A model generated the notes under the pieces. The model searched no databases and had not been told where the DNA came from. It saw only the letters and a list, made by a program, of their open reading frames with translations. Shown here piece by piece: positions 47,342 through 56,195 of a DNA stretch of 64,000 nucleotides (position 1 is its first letter; every line of letters starts with the position of its first letter). A program made the position numbers and the translations under genes. The stretch is from CAZGOM01 sp964542875. GTDB taxonomy: Bacteria > Planctomycetota > Phycisphaerae > Phycisphaerales > Phycisphaeraceae. The stretch spans positions 12,850 to 76,849 of the forward strand of contig CAZIWA010000009.1 in the NCBI GenBank assembly GCA_964542875.1. The letters are read 5' to 3'.

Positions 47342-48697
47342 ATGGACATCTTTCATTACAACGACGAAGAAAAAGACCTGCACGCCTGGCTGCAGGCCAA
47401 AGGCCATAAAAACACCATCATCGGCGCCACCGGCGATCCCTTCGCCGTCATCGCCAAGCGCCCGTTTGATGCCGCATTCGTCGGCCTCTACCCCCACGGC
47501 ATGAGGCTGATTCAGGAACTCCACGCCGTTAACCCCGCCTGCCTCGTGACCATCATCACCGCCGACCGAAACACCAAAAGCGCCGTGCAGGCCATGCGCG
47601 CCGGCGCATTTGATTACCTGCTCTCTCCCCCGCTGGACTTCACTGAAGTCGAAGGCACCTACATCCGCCTGCTTCGTGAACGCAAAGGCCAGGAGGAACA
47701 CGCCTCCATGCTCGACAAGCTCGCCGTCGCCTCCGCAGGCACCCGGCTCGTGGGCGTCAGCGAACCCATCCAGAACCTCCGCCGGCTCATCGCCAAGGCG
47801 GCCGCCACGCGCGCCCCCGCCCTCATCATCGGCGAAACCGGCACCGGCAAAGAACTCGTCGCCCGCTTGCTCCACGAAGAAAGCCCCCAGCGCTCTGGCC
47901 CCTTTGTCGGCATCAACTGCAACGCCATCCCCGGCACACTCCTGGAAAGCGAACTCTTCGGCTACAAGAAAGGCGCCTTCACCGGCGCCGATTCCGACCG
48001 CGATGGCCTCATCGCCCAGGCCGACGGCGGAACCCTCTTCCTCGACGAAGTGCACGACCTTGACCTCACCCTTCAAGGCAAGCTCCTGCGCGTGATCCAG
48101 GAAAATGAAGTCCGCCCCCTGGGCTCCAAAACCGTACGCAAAATCAGCGCCCGCTACGTCACCGCCACCAATCAGGACATCCCCGCCCTGATCCGCGAAA
48201 AAAAGTTCCGCCAGGACCTCTTCTACCGGCTCAACGTCGTGCCTGTGGTGGTGCCCCCGCTGCGCCAGCGCCCCGAAGACATCACCCTCCTGGCACGCTA
48301 CTTCCTGGACCTCTACGCCCGCCGCGAAGGCCGCGAACCCCTGAAAGTGCCCGCGGAAGTCTGGCGGTGGATGAGCGCCCACCCCTGGCCCGGCAACGTG
48401 CGCGAGTTGGAAAACCTCTGCCAGCGCGCCGTCGCCATGAGCGAAGACGACACCTTCGGCACGCAGATGCTCTCCGTAAGCACCTCGTTTGCTCCCCCCG
48501 ATCTGCTTCCCCGAACAACGGGAGCAACCTCCTACAAAGCCGCACGCGATGAGGCCGACCGCGAAACCCTTCAGCGGGCCCTGCACGAAGCCAAAGGCAA
48601 CCTCTCCCACGCCGCCCGCATCCTCTGCATCAGCCGCACCACCCTCTACGCCCGCGCAAAAAAACTCGGCGTCCCCCTCCCCGCCCGAACAATATGA
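47342..48697 (+). CDS. NtrC-family sigma-54 activator with degenerate receiver
   Basis: The 451-residue protein has three parts. Residues 1-105 form a receiver-like domain in which the phospho-acceptor Asp is replaced (Gly48 in FDAAFVGLYP) and the usual Lys-Pro is Ser-Pro (SPPLD). Residues about 135-370 are the AAA+ domain with Walker A GETGTGKE (164-171), the sigma-54 contact loop GAFTGA (211-216) and Walker B LFLDEVHD. The C-terminus has a Fis-type helix-turn-helix (about 420-442). It lies divergent to the glutamine-synthetase-like cluster, which has a sigma-54 promoter, so that cluster is its probable target. Control must differ from classic phosphorylation; no histidine kinase gene is adjacent. 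Confidence 0.93.
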   Translation: MDIFHYNDEEKDLHAWLQAKGHKNTIIGATGDPFAVIAKRPFDAAFVGLYPHGMRLIQELHAVNPACLVTIITADRNTKSAVQAMRAGAFDYLLSPPLDFTEVEGTYIRLLRERKGQEEHASMLDKLAVASAGTRLVGVSEPIQNLRRLIAKAAATRAPALIIGETGTGKELVARLLHEESPQRSGPFVGINCNAIPGTLLESELFGYKKGAFTGADSDRDGLIAQADGGTLFLDEVHDLDLTLQGKLLRVIQENEVRPLGSKTVRKISARYVTATNQDIPALIREKKFRQDLFYRLNVVPVVVPPLRQRPEDITLLARYFLDLYARREGREPLKVPAEVWRWMSAHPWPGNVRELENLCQRAVAMSEDDTFGTQMLSVSTSFAPPDLLPRTTGATSYKAARDEADRETLQRALHEAKGNLSHAARILCISRTTLYARAKKLGVPLPARTI

Positions 48698-48700
48698 AAA

Positions 48701-48727
48701 ACGCCGTGAAGCTAAGCTTCACGGCGT
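48701..48727 (-). terminator. Intrinsic terminator of the DUF4139 gene
   Basis: A 13-bp inverted repeat (ACGCCGTGAAGCT and its complement around one base) is followed on the minus strand by five T. It lies in the 106-nt gap between convergent genes and may serve both. Confidence 0.7.
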
Positions 48728-48803
48728 CATTAAAACTGCCAAAATGCCCTTATTTCCAAGCCTTTAATTTACAAATTACAAATTTTAAATTTCACCTTCC
48801 CCC

Positions 48804-50954
48804 TCAATCCAGCGTCAGCTCGGCAAGGTAATCATCCATCGCTTTGCGCCGCTCGTTGATCTGCGCCTGCCGATTCTTCATCTCGGTGTTGATCGCCTCG
48901 ATCCGGTCTTCCTGCTCGGCCAGCTTCTTCACATACCGCTGCCCCATCTGAGACTGCGACCCCACCGTGGTGATGTTCTGACGCAACCTGTTTTGCTCTT
49001 GCGAGATATTGGATATCTCTGCGGAGAGCTGATTGTTCTGCCGTTCAAGTTCCGTCAATTCAGCACGCATCTGCATCGCCTTCACCAATGCTTCCTTCAC
49101 CTTCGGCGAAAGCTTGGAGTTCTTCACGTGATAGTCCAGATAGCTCGCGTCCACGTTGATCAGCGCCACCCCTTCGTAAAGCGGCTGCTCTTCAATGACC
49201 TTAAACACCCCGGTCTTGCCCGCGGGCACATTCACATTGAAGCGGATGTAGCTCGGCGTGGTTTCATCCGGCTTGGCCGGCTCCACCAGCGTGCGCTGCA
49301 TATCGCGCGGATGCTCGATCACCACCATCCGATCCTTCTCCGCATTGTTCTTGATCTTGTATTCCTGCGAATACGTCTGCTTCCGGGCGATCTGAAGCAC
49401 GCCCTTGATGATCTTGATGTACGTCAGCGTCTGGTTCGCATTGATGCTGGAGTCCACCTTTACCGAAAGATCAACACCGTAGGTAAGCAGGCGTGAGTCG
49501 TTTTCCGACAGGTTGTCGATTTGCGCATCCCCGGCATACGCGCCGGAATCAAAAATCGTCACCGGACCAGTAAGAAGCTTCATGCCCGTGTCGTTGGTCA
49601 GCCGCACGCCCGAAAGCGGCGAATCCGCCAGCACGCGCGCGTTGTAAACGCTCACCTTCTGCGCCTTGATCGGTTTGGAAAGCAGCGCCAGCATGGCCGA
49701 TTGCCTTCGCGGCATGTTCACCGCATCGGGCAGTGTGTACTTAAACAGCTCGCCCATCTGGCCGGACTGCGTGGTCACTTCCGGGTTCCCCAGACCCATG
49801 CCGCCCCCGACTGCTGCCATGGATTCCTGCGCCACCACAAAGTCCTGTGCCTGCATGCTGCGTCCGGTCACCTGATTCATCGGTCCATTAGACGCATCCT
49901 TGGCCATTTCTTTGGACTTGCGCCCAGCCATCGGTGCGGCCGCCGGCGGACTCACCTGGTACGCAGAATTCAGCGACAACATGTTCTTATCCGCATCCAT
50001 CCCCGCCTCCGAAAGCCGCGGCCTCAGGAAATTAAAATACTGCGGCACCACCACCGGCCGGTCCAGGTACATCGGCGTGTAAAGATCCATCTTGAACGAA
50101 ATCGGCCGGCCGGACACCAGCGAAAGCCCCACCTTGTTCCAATCGCTGTCCGACGTATTCTCCACCAGCGCCCACCCCTGCAGCAGCGGCTTATCGGACA
50201 GATCCAGCCGATAGGTGGACTTCCACACCGGCGCCTCCAGCAGGTACCCCACGCGCACCGTGCGCGAGCCCTGACCCTTTAAATGGATCGTCACCGGCTT
50301 GCGTTCCGTATCACGCGACGTGGCCACCAGCGCCAGCGCTTTATTAAGCTCTTCCTGTAGCCGCTTATCCAAAATGGAAATGTTGCTCACCGTGCTCAAA
50401 GGCACCGAACGGATCCCCGAATCCGTCACCACGGAAACAATGTAATCCGTCGTCTGCACAGGCGGGTTTCCCGGAATCACCCTCTTCTGCTCATCCACGG
50501 ACAGCACCTTGCCTTCGATCGCCTCCGGCGCCATCAGCCGCACCCCCACTCCCTGAAGCTGCTTCAAAATCGCCTGCAGCGAAGGGGCGCCGGAAATATC
50601 CACTCCAAAGCTCTTAAGCGACCGCGCGATGGGATCATTGCTGGGGTAGGTCACCGTCGCAGGCTTGTCTGAATCATCCAGCACCACCATGCTCTTCAAA
50701 ACGTCGTTGATCTGATCCGTCTTAAAAGGCAGCACCGCGGTGGCATCGCCGGTGACCGTCGCTTCATGTTCGAAATACGCCACGCCCGACGAATACAACA
50801 CCGCCCGCGTCATCGCCAGGTCAACGGGTTTGGCCTTTTCAGGCTGCGCCTCCTGGCCGTAAGCGATTCCCAGGCTCAATGTCTGCGAAGGAACAACGGG
50901 CGCCAGCAGCAAACCCGCGAGAAGAAAGCCTGTAAGCGCTTTTTGGATGGTCAT
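48804..50954 (-). CDS. Secreted DUF4139-domain protein
   Basis: The 716-residue protein has a signal peptide (IQKALTGFLLAGLLLAPVVPS). It starts its mature part with 'LYSSGVAYFEHEATVTGDA', the pattern of DUF4139-type proteins of planctomycetes. The central part (about 225-600) is beta-rich, with 'GYLLEAPVWKSTYRLDL' and 'WALVENTSDSDWNKVGLSLVSGRP'. The final 90 residues are a helical coiled coil ('LERQNNQLSAEISNISQEQNRLRQNI'). Function is unknown; export and the coiled coil suggest an envelope or surface role. An in-frame Lys-rich stretch at about 345 separates domains. Confidence 0.75.
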   Translation of the reverse strand: MTIQKALTGFLLAGLLLAPVVPSQTLSLGIAYGQEAQPEKAKPVDLAMTRAVLYSSGVAYFEHEATVTGDATAVLPFKTDQINDVLKSMVVLDDSDKPATVTYPSNDPIARSLKSFGVDISGAPSLQAILKQLQGVGVRLMAPEAIEGKVLSVDEQKRVIPGNPPVQTTDYIVSVVTDSGIRSVPLSTVSNISILDKRLQEELNKALALVATSRDTERKPVTIHLKGQGSRTVRVGYLLEAPVWKSTYRLDLSDKPLLQGWALVENTSDSDWNKVGLSLVSGRPISFKMDLYTPMYLDRPVVVPQYFNFLRPRLSEAGMDADKNMLSLNSAYQVSPPAAAPMAGRKSKEMAKDASNGPMNQVTGRSMQAQDFVVAQESMAAVGGGMGLGNPEVTTQSGQMGELFKYTLPDAVNMPRRQSAMLALLSKPIKAQKVSVYNARVLADSPLSGVRLTNDTGMKLLTGPVTIFDSGAYAGDAQIDNLSENDSRLLTYGVDLSVKVDSSINANQTLTYIKIIKGVLQIARKQTYSQEYKIKNNAEKDRMVVIEHPRDMQRTLVEPAKPDETTPSYIRFNVNVPAGKTGVFKVIEEQPLYEGVALINVDASYLDYHVKNSKLSPKVKEALVKAMQMRAELTELERQNNQLSAEISNISQEQNRLRQNITTVGSQSQMGQRYVKKLAEQEDRIEAINTEMKNRQAQINERRKAMDDYLAELTLD

Positions 50955-51129
50955 GGCCGAAACCTTTCATCGAGAAAAGGAACTACTCCGACGACGGACC
51001 GCCATCATCGGCCCCCGTACCCTACATGACGTAGCCTAGGCGTGCCTGTACAGTTTTCCACTTTTTCATCTTCTCGCAAAAATGAAACCCTGCTACTATG
51101 TTCCTCAACCTCTCTTCCAAGGAACCGCC

Positions 51130-51972
51130 ATGACCTACAAAATCCCCGAACAAGACATCGCCAATTACTACCGCGACGGCTACATCGTGTTCAAGCGCAT
51201 CGTGCCCACCACGCTCATTAAAGAACTGCGCGTGGAAGCCGATAAAGGCGCCGCCATCGTCCGGGAAATCAACCCGCAAGCCCAGCGCATCCAACCCCTC
51301 CAGGCCCACGAAGGCAAACTCAACCTTCAACCCTTCCGGGAGTACGCCCAGCTCTCCGATCTCCGCGACGCCATCGACCAGCTCCTCTCCAAAGACCACG
51401 TCTGGGCCAAGCTCGACATCATGGGCATCCTTCTGGAGCCCACGCAGTACGCCTGGTGCACCTCCTGGCATCGGGACATCACCGCGGCGTCATCGCGCCT
51501 GGCTCGCGACGAATTTGAAGACCTCGTGCTCGACTGGCAAGCCGTCAATCAAATCAACTGCCCCCTTTACGATGACGAATGCACCTGGTTTGTCCCCGGC
51601 AGCCACGTGCGCACGCTCGACCTCCCCGGCGAGCTCGCCGCAGTCGCACGCGAAGCGGAGCTCAAAGTCGGCTGGCCCGCGCGCCAGGACGGCACACCCC
51701 AGGACATCGTCCAGCGCGAAGCCAACTGCCAGGCCTATTGCCAGGGCATGCCGGGCGGCATCCCCCTGCGCCTAAACGCCGGCGACTTCGCCCTCTACCG
51801 CCCCTTCGGCTGGCACCTGGGCACTTATCTCCCCTACAAGAAACGCGCCACCCTTCACGACGGCCTCTTCACCTCCGAATATGAAAAATGGTGGCGTCCC
51901 TGGATCAAAGGCGGCAGCCCCCGCTGGATCAAAAACCGTCCCTCCCAAACCCCGCAACCCGCGACGGTCTAA
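51130..51972 (+). CDS. Phytanoyl-CoA dioxygenase family protein
   Basis: Start at 51130 (AAGGA site 6 nt upstream) gives 280 residues. The fold of Fe(II)/2-oxoglutarate dioxygenases is indicated by the HxD motif in SWHRDIT (about residues 115-121), by 'WFVPGSHVR' in the strand after the core, and by the distal 'RPFGWHLGTYLP' that would supply the second His. Substrates of bacterial members are mostly unknown small molecules. It is followed after 34 nt by modA on the same strand. The C-terminus is basic and Pro-rich. Confidence 0.85.
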   Translation: MTYKIPEQDIANYYRDGYIVFKRIVPTTLIKELRVEADKGAAIVREINPQAQRIQPLQAHEGKLNLQPFREYAQLSDLRDAIDQLLSKDHVWAKLDIMGILLEPTQYAWCTSWHRDITAASSRLARDEFEDLVLDWQAVNQINCPLYDDECTWFVPGSHVRTLDLPGELAAVAREAELKVGWPARQDGTPQDIVQREANCQAYCQGMPGGIPLRLNAGDFALYRPFGWHLGTYLPYKKRATLHDGLFTSEYEKWWRPWIKGGSPRWIKNRPSQTPQPATV

Positions 51973-52006
51973 GCCCTCGGTACGATGTAAGCCAAAGGGA
52001 GCCCCC

Positions 52007-52786
52007 ATGCGCACCACCGCCATCTTCATCACAATCCTCCTTTGCCTGCTCACCACCACCATCGCCCACGCCGATACCATCAGCGTTTCCGTAGCCATCA
52101 GCCTCAAGGAAGCCGTCACCGAGATCGCCAAAGCCTACGAAGAAAAAACCGGCGACAAGGTGGAGTTCACCTTCGGCTCCTCCGGCCAACTGCTCGCGCA
52201 GATCAAGGCCGGCCAGGCCGCGGACATCTTCATCAGCGCCGCGCAGAAGCAGGCCGACGACCTTGCCAAAGACGGTCTCGTGCTGGAAGGCAGTAAGCGG
52301 ATCATCGCAGGCAATTCTCTCGTGCTGATCGTTCCGCAAGCCCAGAAAAACCCCGTCTCTGATTGGAAAGGCCTGGCCAAGCCCGAGGTAAAGCGCATCG
52401 CCCTGGGCGAACCCAAAACCGTCCCCGCGGGCCAATACGGCACCCAGGTTCTCAAGTCCCTTGAGCTCACCGACGCCGTCAAAGACAAAATCGTTTACGG
52501 CGCCAACGTCCGGCAAGTGCTTACCTACGTTGAGATGGGCGAAGTCGACGCCGGCGTCGTTTATCTCACCGACGCCAGGGAATCAGGCGACAAAGTAAAA
52601 GTGATCGCCACCGCGGCCCCCAACACCCACGACCCGATCGTCTATCCCGCAGTAGTTGTCAAAACCAGCAAGAAAGCCGAAACGGCCACGCGCTTTTTGG
52701 ACTTCTTCGCAACTGAAAAATCCAAGGGAATCCTCACCGCCAAAGGGTTCACTCCGGCTCCGCCCGCTCCTGCCGCCCCCCAATAA
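52007..52786 (+). CDS. modA: Molybdate-binding periplasmic protein
   Basis: The ATG at 52007 (AAGGGAG site) gives 259 residues with a signal peptide ending at AHA|D. The mature part has the ModA pattern: 'VSVAISLKEAVTEIA', 'TFGSSGQLLAQIKAGQAADIFISA', 'GNSLVLIVP' and 'VYLTDAR...DKVKVIA'. It should bind molybdate or tungstate outside the membrane and deliver it to ModBC. No modB or modC gene is present in the window; the next genes lie on the other strand. It may serve transporters encoded elsewhere, or act as a general oxyanion binder. Confidence 0.92.
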   Translation: MRTTAIFITILLCLLTTTIAHADTISVSVAISLKEAVTEIAKAYEEKTGDKVEFTFGSSGQLLAQIKAGQAADIFISAAQKQADDLAKDGLVLEGSKRIIAGNSLVLIVPQAQKNPVSDWKGLAKPEVKRIALGEPKTVPAGQYGTQVLKSLELTDAVKDKIVYGANVRQVLTYVEMGEVDAGVVYLTDARESGDKVKVIATAAPNTHDPIVYPAVVVKTSKKAETATRFLDFFATEKSKGILTAKGFTPAPPAPAAPQ

Positions 52787-52790
52787 CCCC

Positions 52791-53387
52791 TCACCCCATC
52801 GCGTCACGAACCTGCTGAATCCGCTCTTCGCGCGACCCCTGCACCTCGATCAGCCTCGGCCCTGCTCCTTTGGCTCTGCTTGCTTCATCAAACAGCCCAA
52901 ACGCATTCTCCCGGTAAATCGCCTTAAAGTGATGGTCCACCTGTGTCCTGTAACTGGGATCCACAGGACGGATCCCATCCGCCTCCAGGTGCATCGGGTG
53001 ATGCTTGGACACCGGCACAAACACAATCAGGTCCAGGCTCCTCAGCGATTGTCTCACCGGTTCCACCAGCGACTTCACAAACGCCTCGTCCAGATCCGTC
53101 TCCCTGTGGTGGGCGGTGTAAAGCGAGTAGGCAATGTAGTCCACCGGACACCGGTCAAAAACCACCCGGTCCTCCGGCGACCGGTACGTCATCACGCGCG
53201 TGATGTTGTAAAAAACCTGCACGCCGTTGCAATACTTGGTGGATTCCTTGCCGAACTTGATGGGGTACTGCTCCCGCAGCGCCCGGTACGGCTCTTCCTC
53301 ACGAAAGTAGCCGGGCAATGCGCCGATCAAGTCATGCACAAGCGTGCTCTTGCCGACGGAGTGTGTGCCGGAAACGGCGATTCGCAT
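52791..53387 (-). CDS. P-loop ATPase/kinase-like protein (NadR-type AAA family)
   Basis: The 198-residue protein begins MRIAVSGTHSVGKST, a Walker A at residues 7-15, and has 'RVVFDRCPVDYIAYSLY' as Walker B with a lid region after it. This is the layout of small nucleoside-kinase-like NTPases related to the kinase domain of NadR. The substrate is unknown. It may be co-transcribed with the small gene before it (13-nt gap). It converges with modA with only 4 nt between stops. Confidence 0.75.
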   Translation of the reverse strand: MRIAVSGTHSVGKSTLVHDLIGALPGYFREEEPYRALREQYPIKFGKESTKYCNGVQVFYNITRVMTYRSPEDRVVFDRCPVDYIAYSLYTAHHRETDLDEAFVKSLVEPVRQSLRSLDLIVFVPVSKHHPMHLEADGIRPVDPSYRTQVDHHFKAIYRENAFGLFDEASRAKGAGPRLIEVQGSREERIQQVRDAMG

Positions 53388-53400
53388 AAACCTGCTCCCA

Positions 53401-53778
53401 TCAAAGTCCGCGTGCCTTGCGCTTGATGTCCATCCGCGCCGGGTTGCCGAAAAAGAAGTCTAAAATATCGTCCACCGCTTCCTGTTCTGTGCGCCACACA
53501 TCCACAAAGTCGCCGGGGCCTGGGCCGGGGGCATACTCGGCCACCACCACATACCACTTGCCTTCGTAAGGATGTACCCACAGCAGCGGTGCATCCAGCA
53601 TGGTGCCGTCAAAGCCCCATCCTAGCCGGTAATTCTCAATTGAGTTCCCCGGAACCGTCGTTGGCTTCCCCACCGCCACCCCATCCGGAAATGCCGCATG
53701 TGTCGGGCTGTAAGGCGAAGAAATCAGCAATCCTGCATTTCGTAAACGATCCAGATGCTCCTGAGCCAACACCGCCAT
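53401..53778 (-). CDS. Hypothetical protein, 125 aa
   Basis: A soluble protein with a likely beta-rich core ('PLLWVHPYEGKWYVVVAEYAPG') and a C-terminal helix-loop tail. No signal peptide or catalytic motif seen. It follows the ABC-F gene by 20 nt and precedes the P-loop gene by 13 nt, so the three may form an operon. No family recognised. Confidence 0.6.
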   Translation of the reverse strand: MAVLAQEHLDRLRNAGLLISSPYSPTHAAFPDGVAVGKPTTVPGNSIENYRLGWGFDGTMLDAPLLWVHPYEGKWYVVVAEYAPGPGPGDFVDVWRTEQEAVDDILDFFFGNPARMDIKRKARGL

Positions 53779-53798
53779 GGCGTTCCCCCGTTAGTTTT

Positions 53799-55439
53799 TT
53801 ATTCTTCTTCCGCAGGCTTGCTCGCCTGCCACGTCGACCAGTTTCCGGCGATTTGTTTTACCTTTGCATCGCCTTCAAAAACCAGTAATTCAGTCGCCAC
53901 TTTATCAATGAAAAACCGATCGTGCGAAACGATCAGCGCCGCACCCGGAAAGTACACCAGCGCACGCTCCATGATCTGTACGCTCGGCAGGTCCAGATGG
54001 TTGGTCGGTTCATCCAGCACCAGCACCTGTGCGCCTGAAAGCAGGCACCTTGCCAGGGCCACCCGGGCCTTTTGCCCGCCCGAAAGCGTATTGATCCGCT
54101 GCTGCAGCGCCATTTCCGAAAAGCCCATCAGCTCCAGGAATTTATGCACCTGCTTACGCGGCGCCGAGTGCGCCATCCCCGTCACGTTCACGATATGCGT
54201 CACCGTTTCCGTGGGGTCCAGGTTTTCCAGCGTGTGGTTGAATGACACGCATTCGCTGCCGGCCAGCCAGTCCACGGTTCCGCCGCCGTCGGCGGCCTGG
54301 TCCTGCGTCACAATCGACAGCAAGGTCGACTTGCCCGACCCGTTAGGCCCCACCACCACAAGCCGTGTCCCGCGTGAAAGCTCAAAGGAAACATTCTTGA
54401 ATAACTGATGCGAGCCAAACGCTTTTGAAAGCCCCGACGCCAGGCACAGCCGGTCCGCGCATTTGAGGTTTTGATAGATGTTCGTCACGATCGCATCGAC
54501 GGGCTTGGGCTCAAGCGACTTCTTGATGTTGGCCAGCTTCCGCTTCAAATGCCCGGATGGATCGCGTGCGGCGTCCTTCCGGTCGGCGATCGCTTCCGAC
54601 TCGTAAGCCAGCATTTCCTCTTCATGCTTGAACTGGTTCTCAATGGTCTTCAGCCGCGCCGTCCGCTGACGGATGTAATCACCGAAACTCGTCACCGGAT
54701 ACTCATGCGTGTGATGGTTTTCGATCTCAACGATCCGGGTCACCACCTTGTCCAGAAAGTGCCGGTCATGCGACACGAGGATCAGCCCGCCCCGATGCTT
54801 GGTCACCCAGGATTCCAGCCATGCCGTCCCCGCCAGGTCCAGGTAGTTGGTCGGCTCGTCCATCAGCAGGCAATCCGGCTCTTCCAGCAGGATTTTCGCC
54901 AGCGCCGCCCGGTTGCGCCACCCGCCCGAAAGCTGGCGCAGCGGCTTGTGCTTTCGCTCCTCGTCAAACGACAGCCGCGACAGCGCCGTATCGATCCTGT
55001 TCTGATAAGTCCACCCGTCCCGGTGCTCCATCTGCTCGATCAATTCCGTCTGCCGGTCCAGCAGTTTTTTCTCCTCCGCGGGCGTTGGCGTGCCTTTTAC
55101 GAAAACCTCGCCGATGGCATCCAGTTCCGCTTCCATCGACCGAAGCTCGGCGAAAACCCCTTCCAATATCTGCTGCGCCGAAAGGTCCGTATCCAGATCG
55201 GAAAACTGCGAGAAATACCCCAGCTTCACATTCGGCGCGAACTCCACCGTCCCCGAAGTTGGCTCTTCCTGCCCCAGGATCAGCTTCAGCAGTGTTGTCT
55301 TCCCCGTGCCGTTTCGCCCGATGAGCCCCACCCGCTCACCCGCGGCCACACGAAAAAAAACATCCTTGAGCACCACCCGTGCAGGCCGGGGGTGATCATC
55401 AAAACTTTTCGTAACGTTCTTCAAGCGGATCAGTGACAT
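53799..55439 (-). CDS. ABC-F family ATPase (ribosome-associated)
   Basis: The 546-residue protein, started at 55439 (MSLIRLKNV), has two ABC domains and no membrane part. Domain 1 has GRNGTGKTT, LSGGWRNRAAL and DEPTNYLD; domain 2 has GPNGSGKST, LSGGQKARVAL and DEPTNHLD. The linker between them (about residues 250-330, Lys/Arg-rich, KRKLANIKKSLEPKP) is the P-site-tRNA interaction motif of ABC-F translation factors. Members rescue stalled ribosomes or give antibiotic tolerance; which of these applies here is unclear. It probably leads a three-gene operon. Confidence 0.92.
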   Translation of the reverse strand: MSLIRLKNVTKSFDDHPRPARVVLKDVFFRVAAGERVGLIGRNGTGKTTLLKLILGQEEPTSGTVEFAPNVKLGYFSQFSDLDTDLSAQQILEGVFAELRSMEAELDAIGEVFVKGTPTPAEEKKLLDRQTELIEQMEHRDGWTYQNRIDTALSRLSFDEERKHKPLRQLSGGWRNRAALAKILLEEPDCLLMDEPTNYLDLAGTAWLESWVTKHRGGLILVSHDRHFLDKVVTRIVEIENHHTHEYPVTSFGDYIRQRTARLKTIENQFKHEEEMLAYESEAIADRKDAARDPSGHLKRKLANIKKSLEPKPVDAIVTNIYQNLKCADRLCLASGLSKAFGSHQLFKNVSFELSRGTRLVVVGPNGSGKSTLLSIVTQDQAADGGGTVDWLAGSECVSFNHTLENLDPTETVTHIVNVTGMAHSAPRKQVHKFLELMGFSEMALQQRINTLSGGQKARVALARCLLSGAQVLVLDEPTNHLDLPSVQIMERALVYFPGAALIVSHDRFFIDKVATELLVFEGDAKVKQIAGNWSTWQASKPAEEE

Positions 55440-55475
55440 GCGCGCAGTATCCCCGGCATGAAAGCCCACGACAAA

Positions 55476-56078
55476 TCAGCCCTTGGATTCCTTCGCCAGA
55501 TCCAGATACCACACCAGCATCACCTCATGCGCCACCACGGGCTGTCCGCGGTACGCCATGCGGTCGATCTGCCCCAGCCGGCACCCCATGCGCGCGTAAA
55601 ACCGGCACGCCGGAATATTCACATTCTGGCTTTCGATCTTCATCTGCCTGCACTCTTTGGCTTTCGCCCATGCCGCCGCTGCCTTAAACAACGCGCTCCC
55701 CACTCCATGCCGTCGATGCGTCTCGCACACACGCAAGTCCCACAAAACCGCCAGATCGCGCCGGCCCTCCAGCATGTTCACGCCTGCGGTGTTCCACGCC
55801 ACCGCTGCGCCGCCCACCACGCGTCCCTCTTCACGCGCCACCCAAAAACCCCAGTTCGCAAGGTCAAACCGGGTATGCCAGTGAACCGGGCTGCTTTCCG
55901 GGAAGTCCTCGTAATTCTTCAGATACGGCGCCTCAGCCGGCCGCTCATGAAGCGTCAGGCCGCCAAGGCCTCCGTCGACTTCTTCAACCGCCAGAATCGA
56001 CCGCACATCGCAGACCATCGGCACCTGCCCGTACCCCGCCAACCCATCGGAGCCAATGGCATGGATCGTCACCGCCAT
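55476..56078 (-). CDS. GNAT-family acetyltransferase
   Basis: The ATG at 56078 (AAGG site, 7-nt spacing) gives 200 residues; upstream ATGs to 56162 lack such a site. The acetyl-CoA-binding motif is RRHGVGSALFKAA, preceded by the strand 'DLRVCETH' and followed by 'IPACRFYARMGCRLG', as in N-acetyltransferases of the RimI type. The acceptor is unknown. The gene ends 36 nt before the ABC-F gene, possibly in one transcription unit. Confidence 0.85.
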   Translation of the reverse strand: MAVTIHAIGSDGLAGYGQVPMVCDVRSILAVEEVDGGLGGLTLHERPAEAPYLKNYEDFPESSPVHWHTRFDLANWGFWVAREEGRVVGGAAVAWNTAGVNMLEGRRDLAVLWDLRVCETHRRHGVGSALFKAAAAWAKAKECRQMKIESQNVNIPACRFYARMGCRLGQIDRMAYRGQPVVAHEVMLVWYLDLAKESKG

Positions 56079-56195
56079 GAGAAAACCTTCCCCGTCGACC
56101 ATGCACCTTGTCGAAGCCACCCGATAACCCGGGCGCGAAAATCCCGATTCCTTAGCGGCCAAACCTCCGCCCAGCCGCGTCGGGCATTCCGCAGC

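Noticed and set aside
47228..48610. 460-codon minus-strand frame opposite the sigma-54 activator
   Set aside because: The plus-strand frame has complete AAA+ and helix-turn-helix motifs; the antisense frame is low-complexity Gly/Val/Phe.
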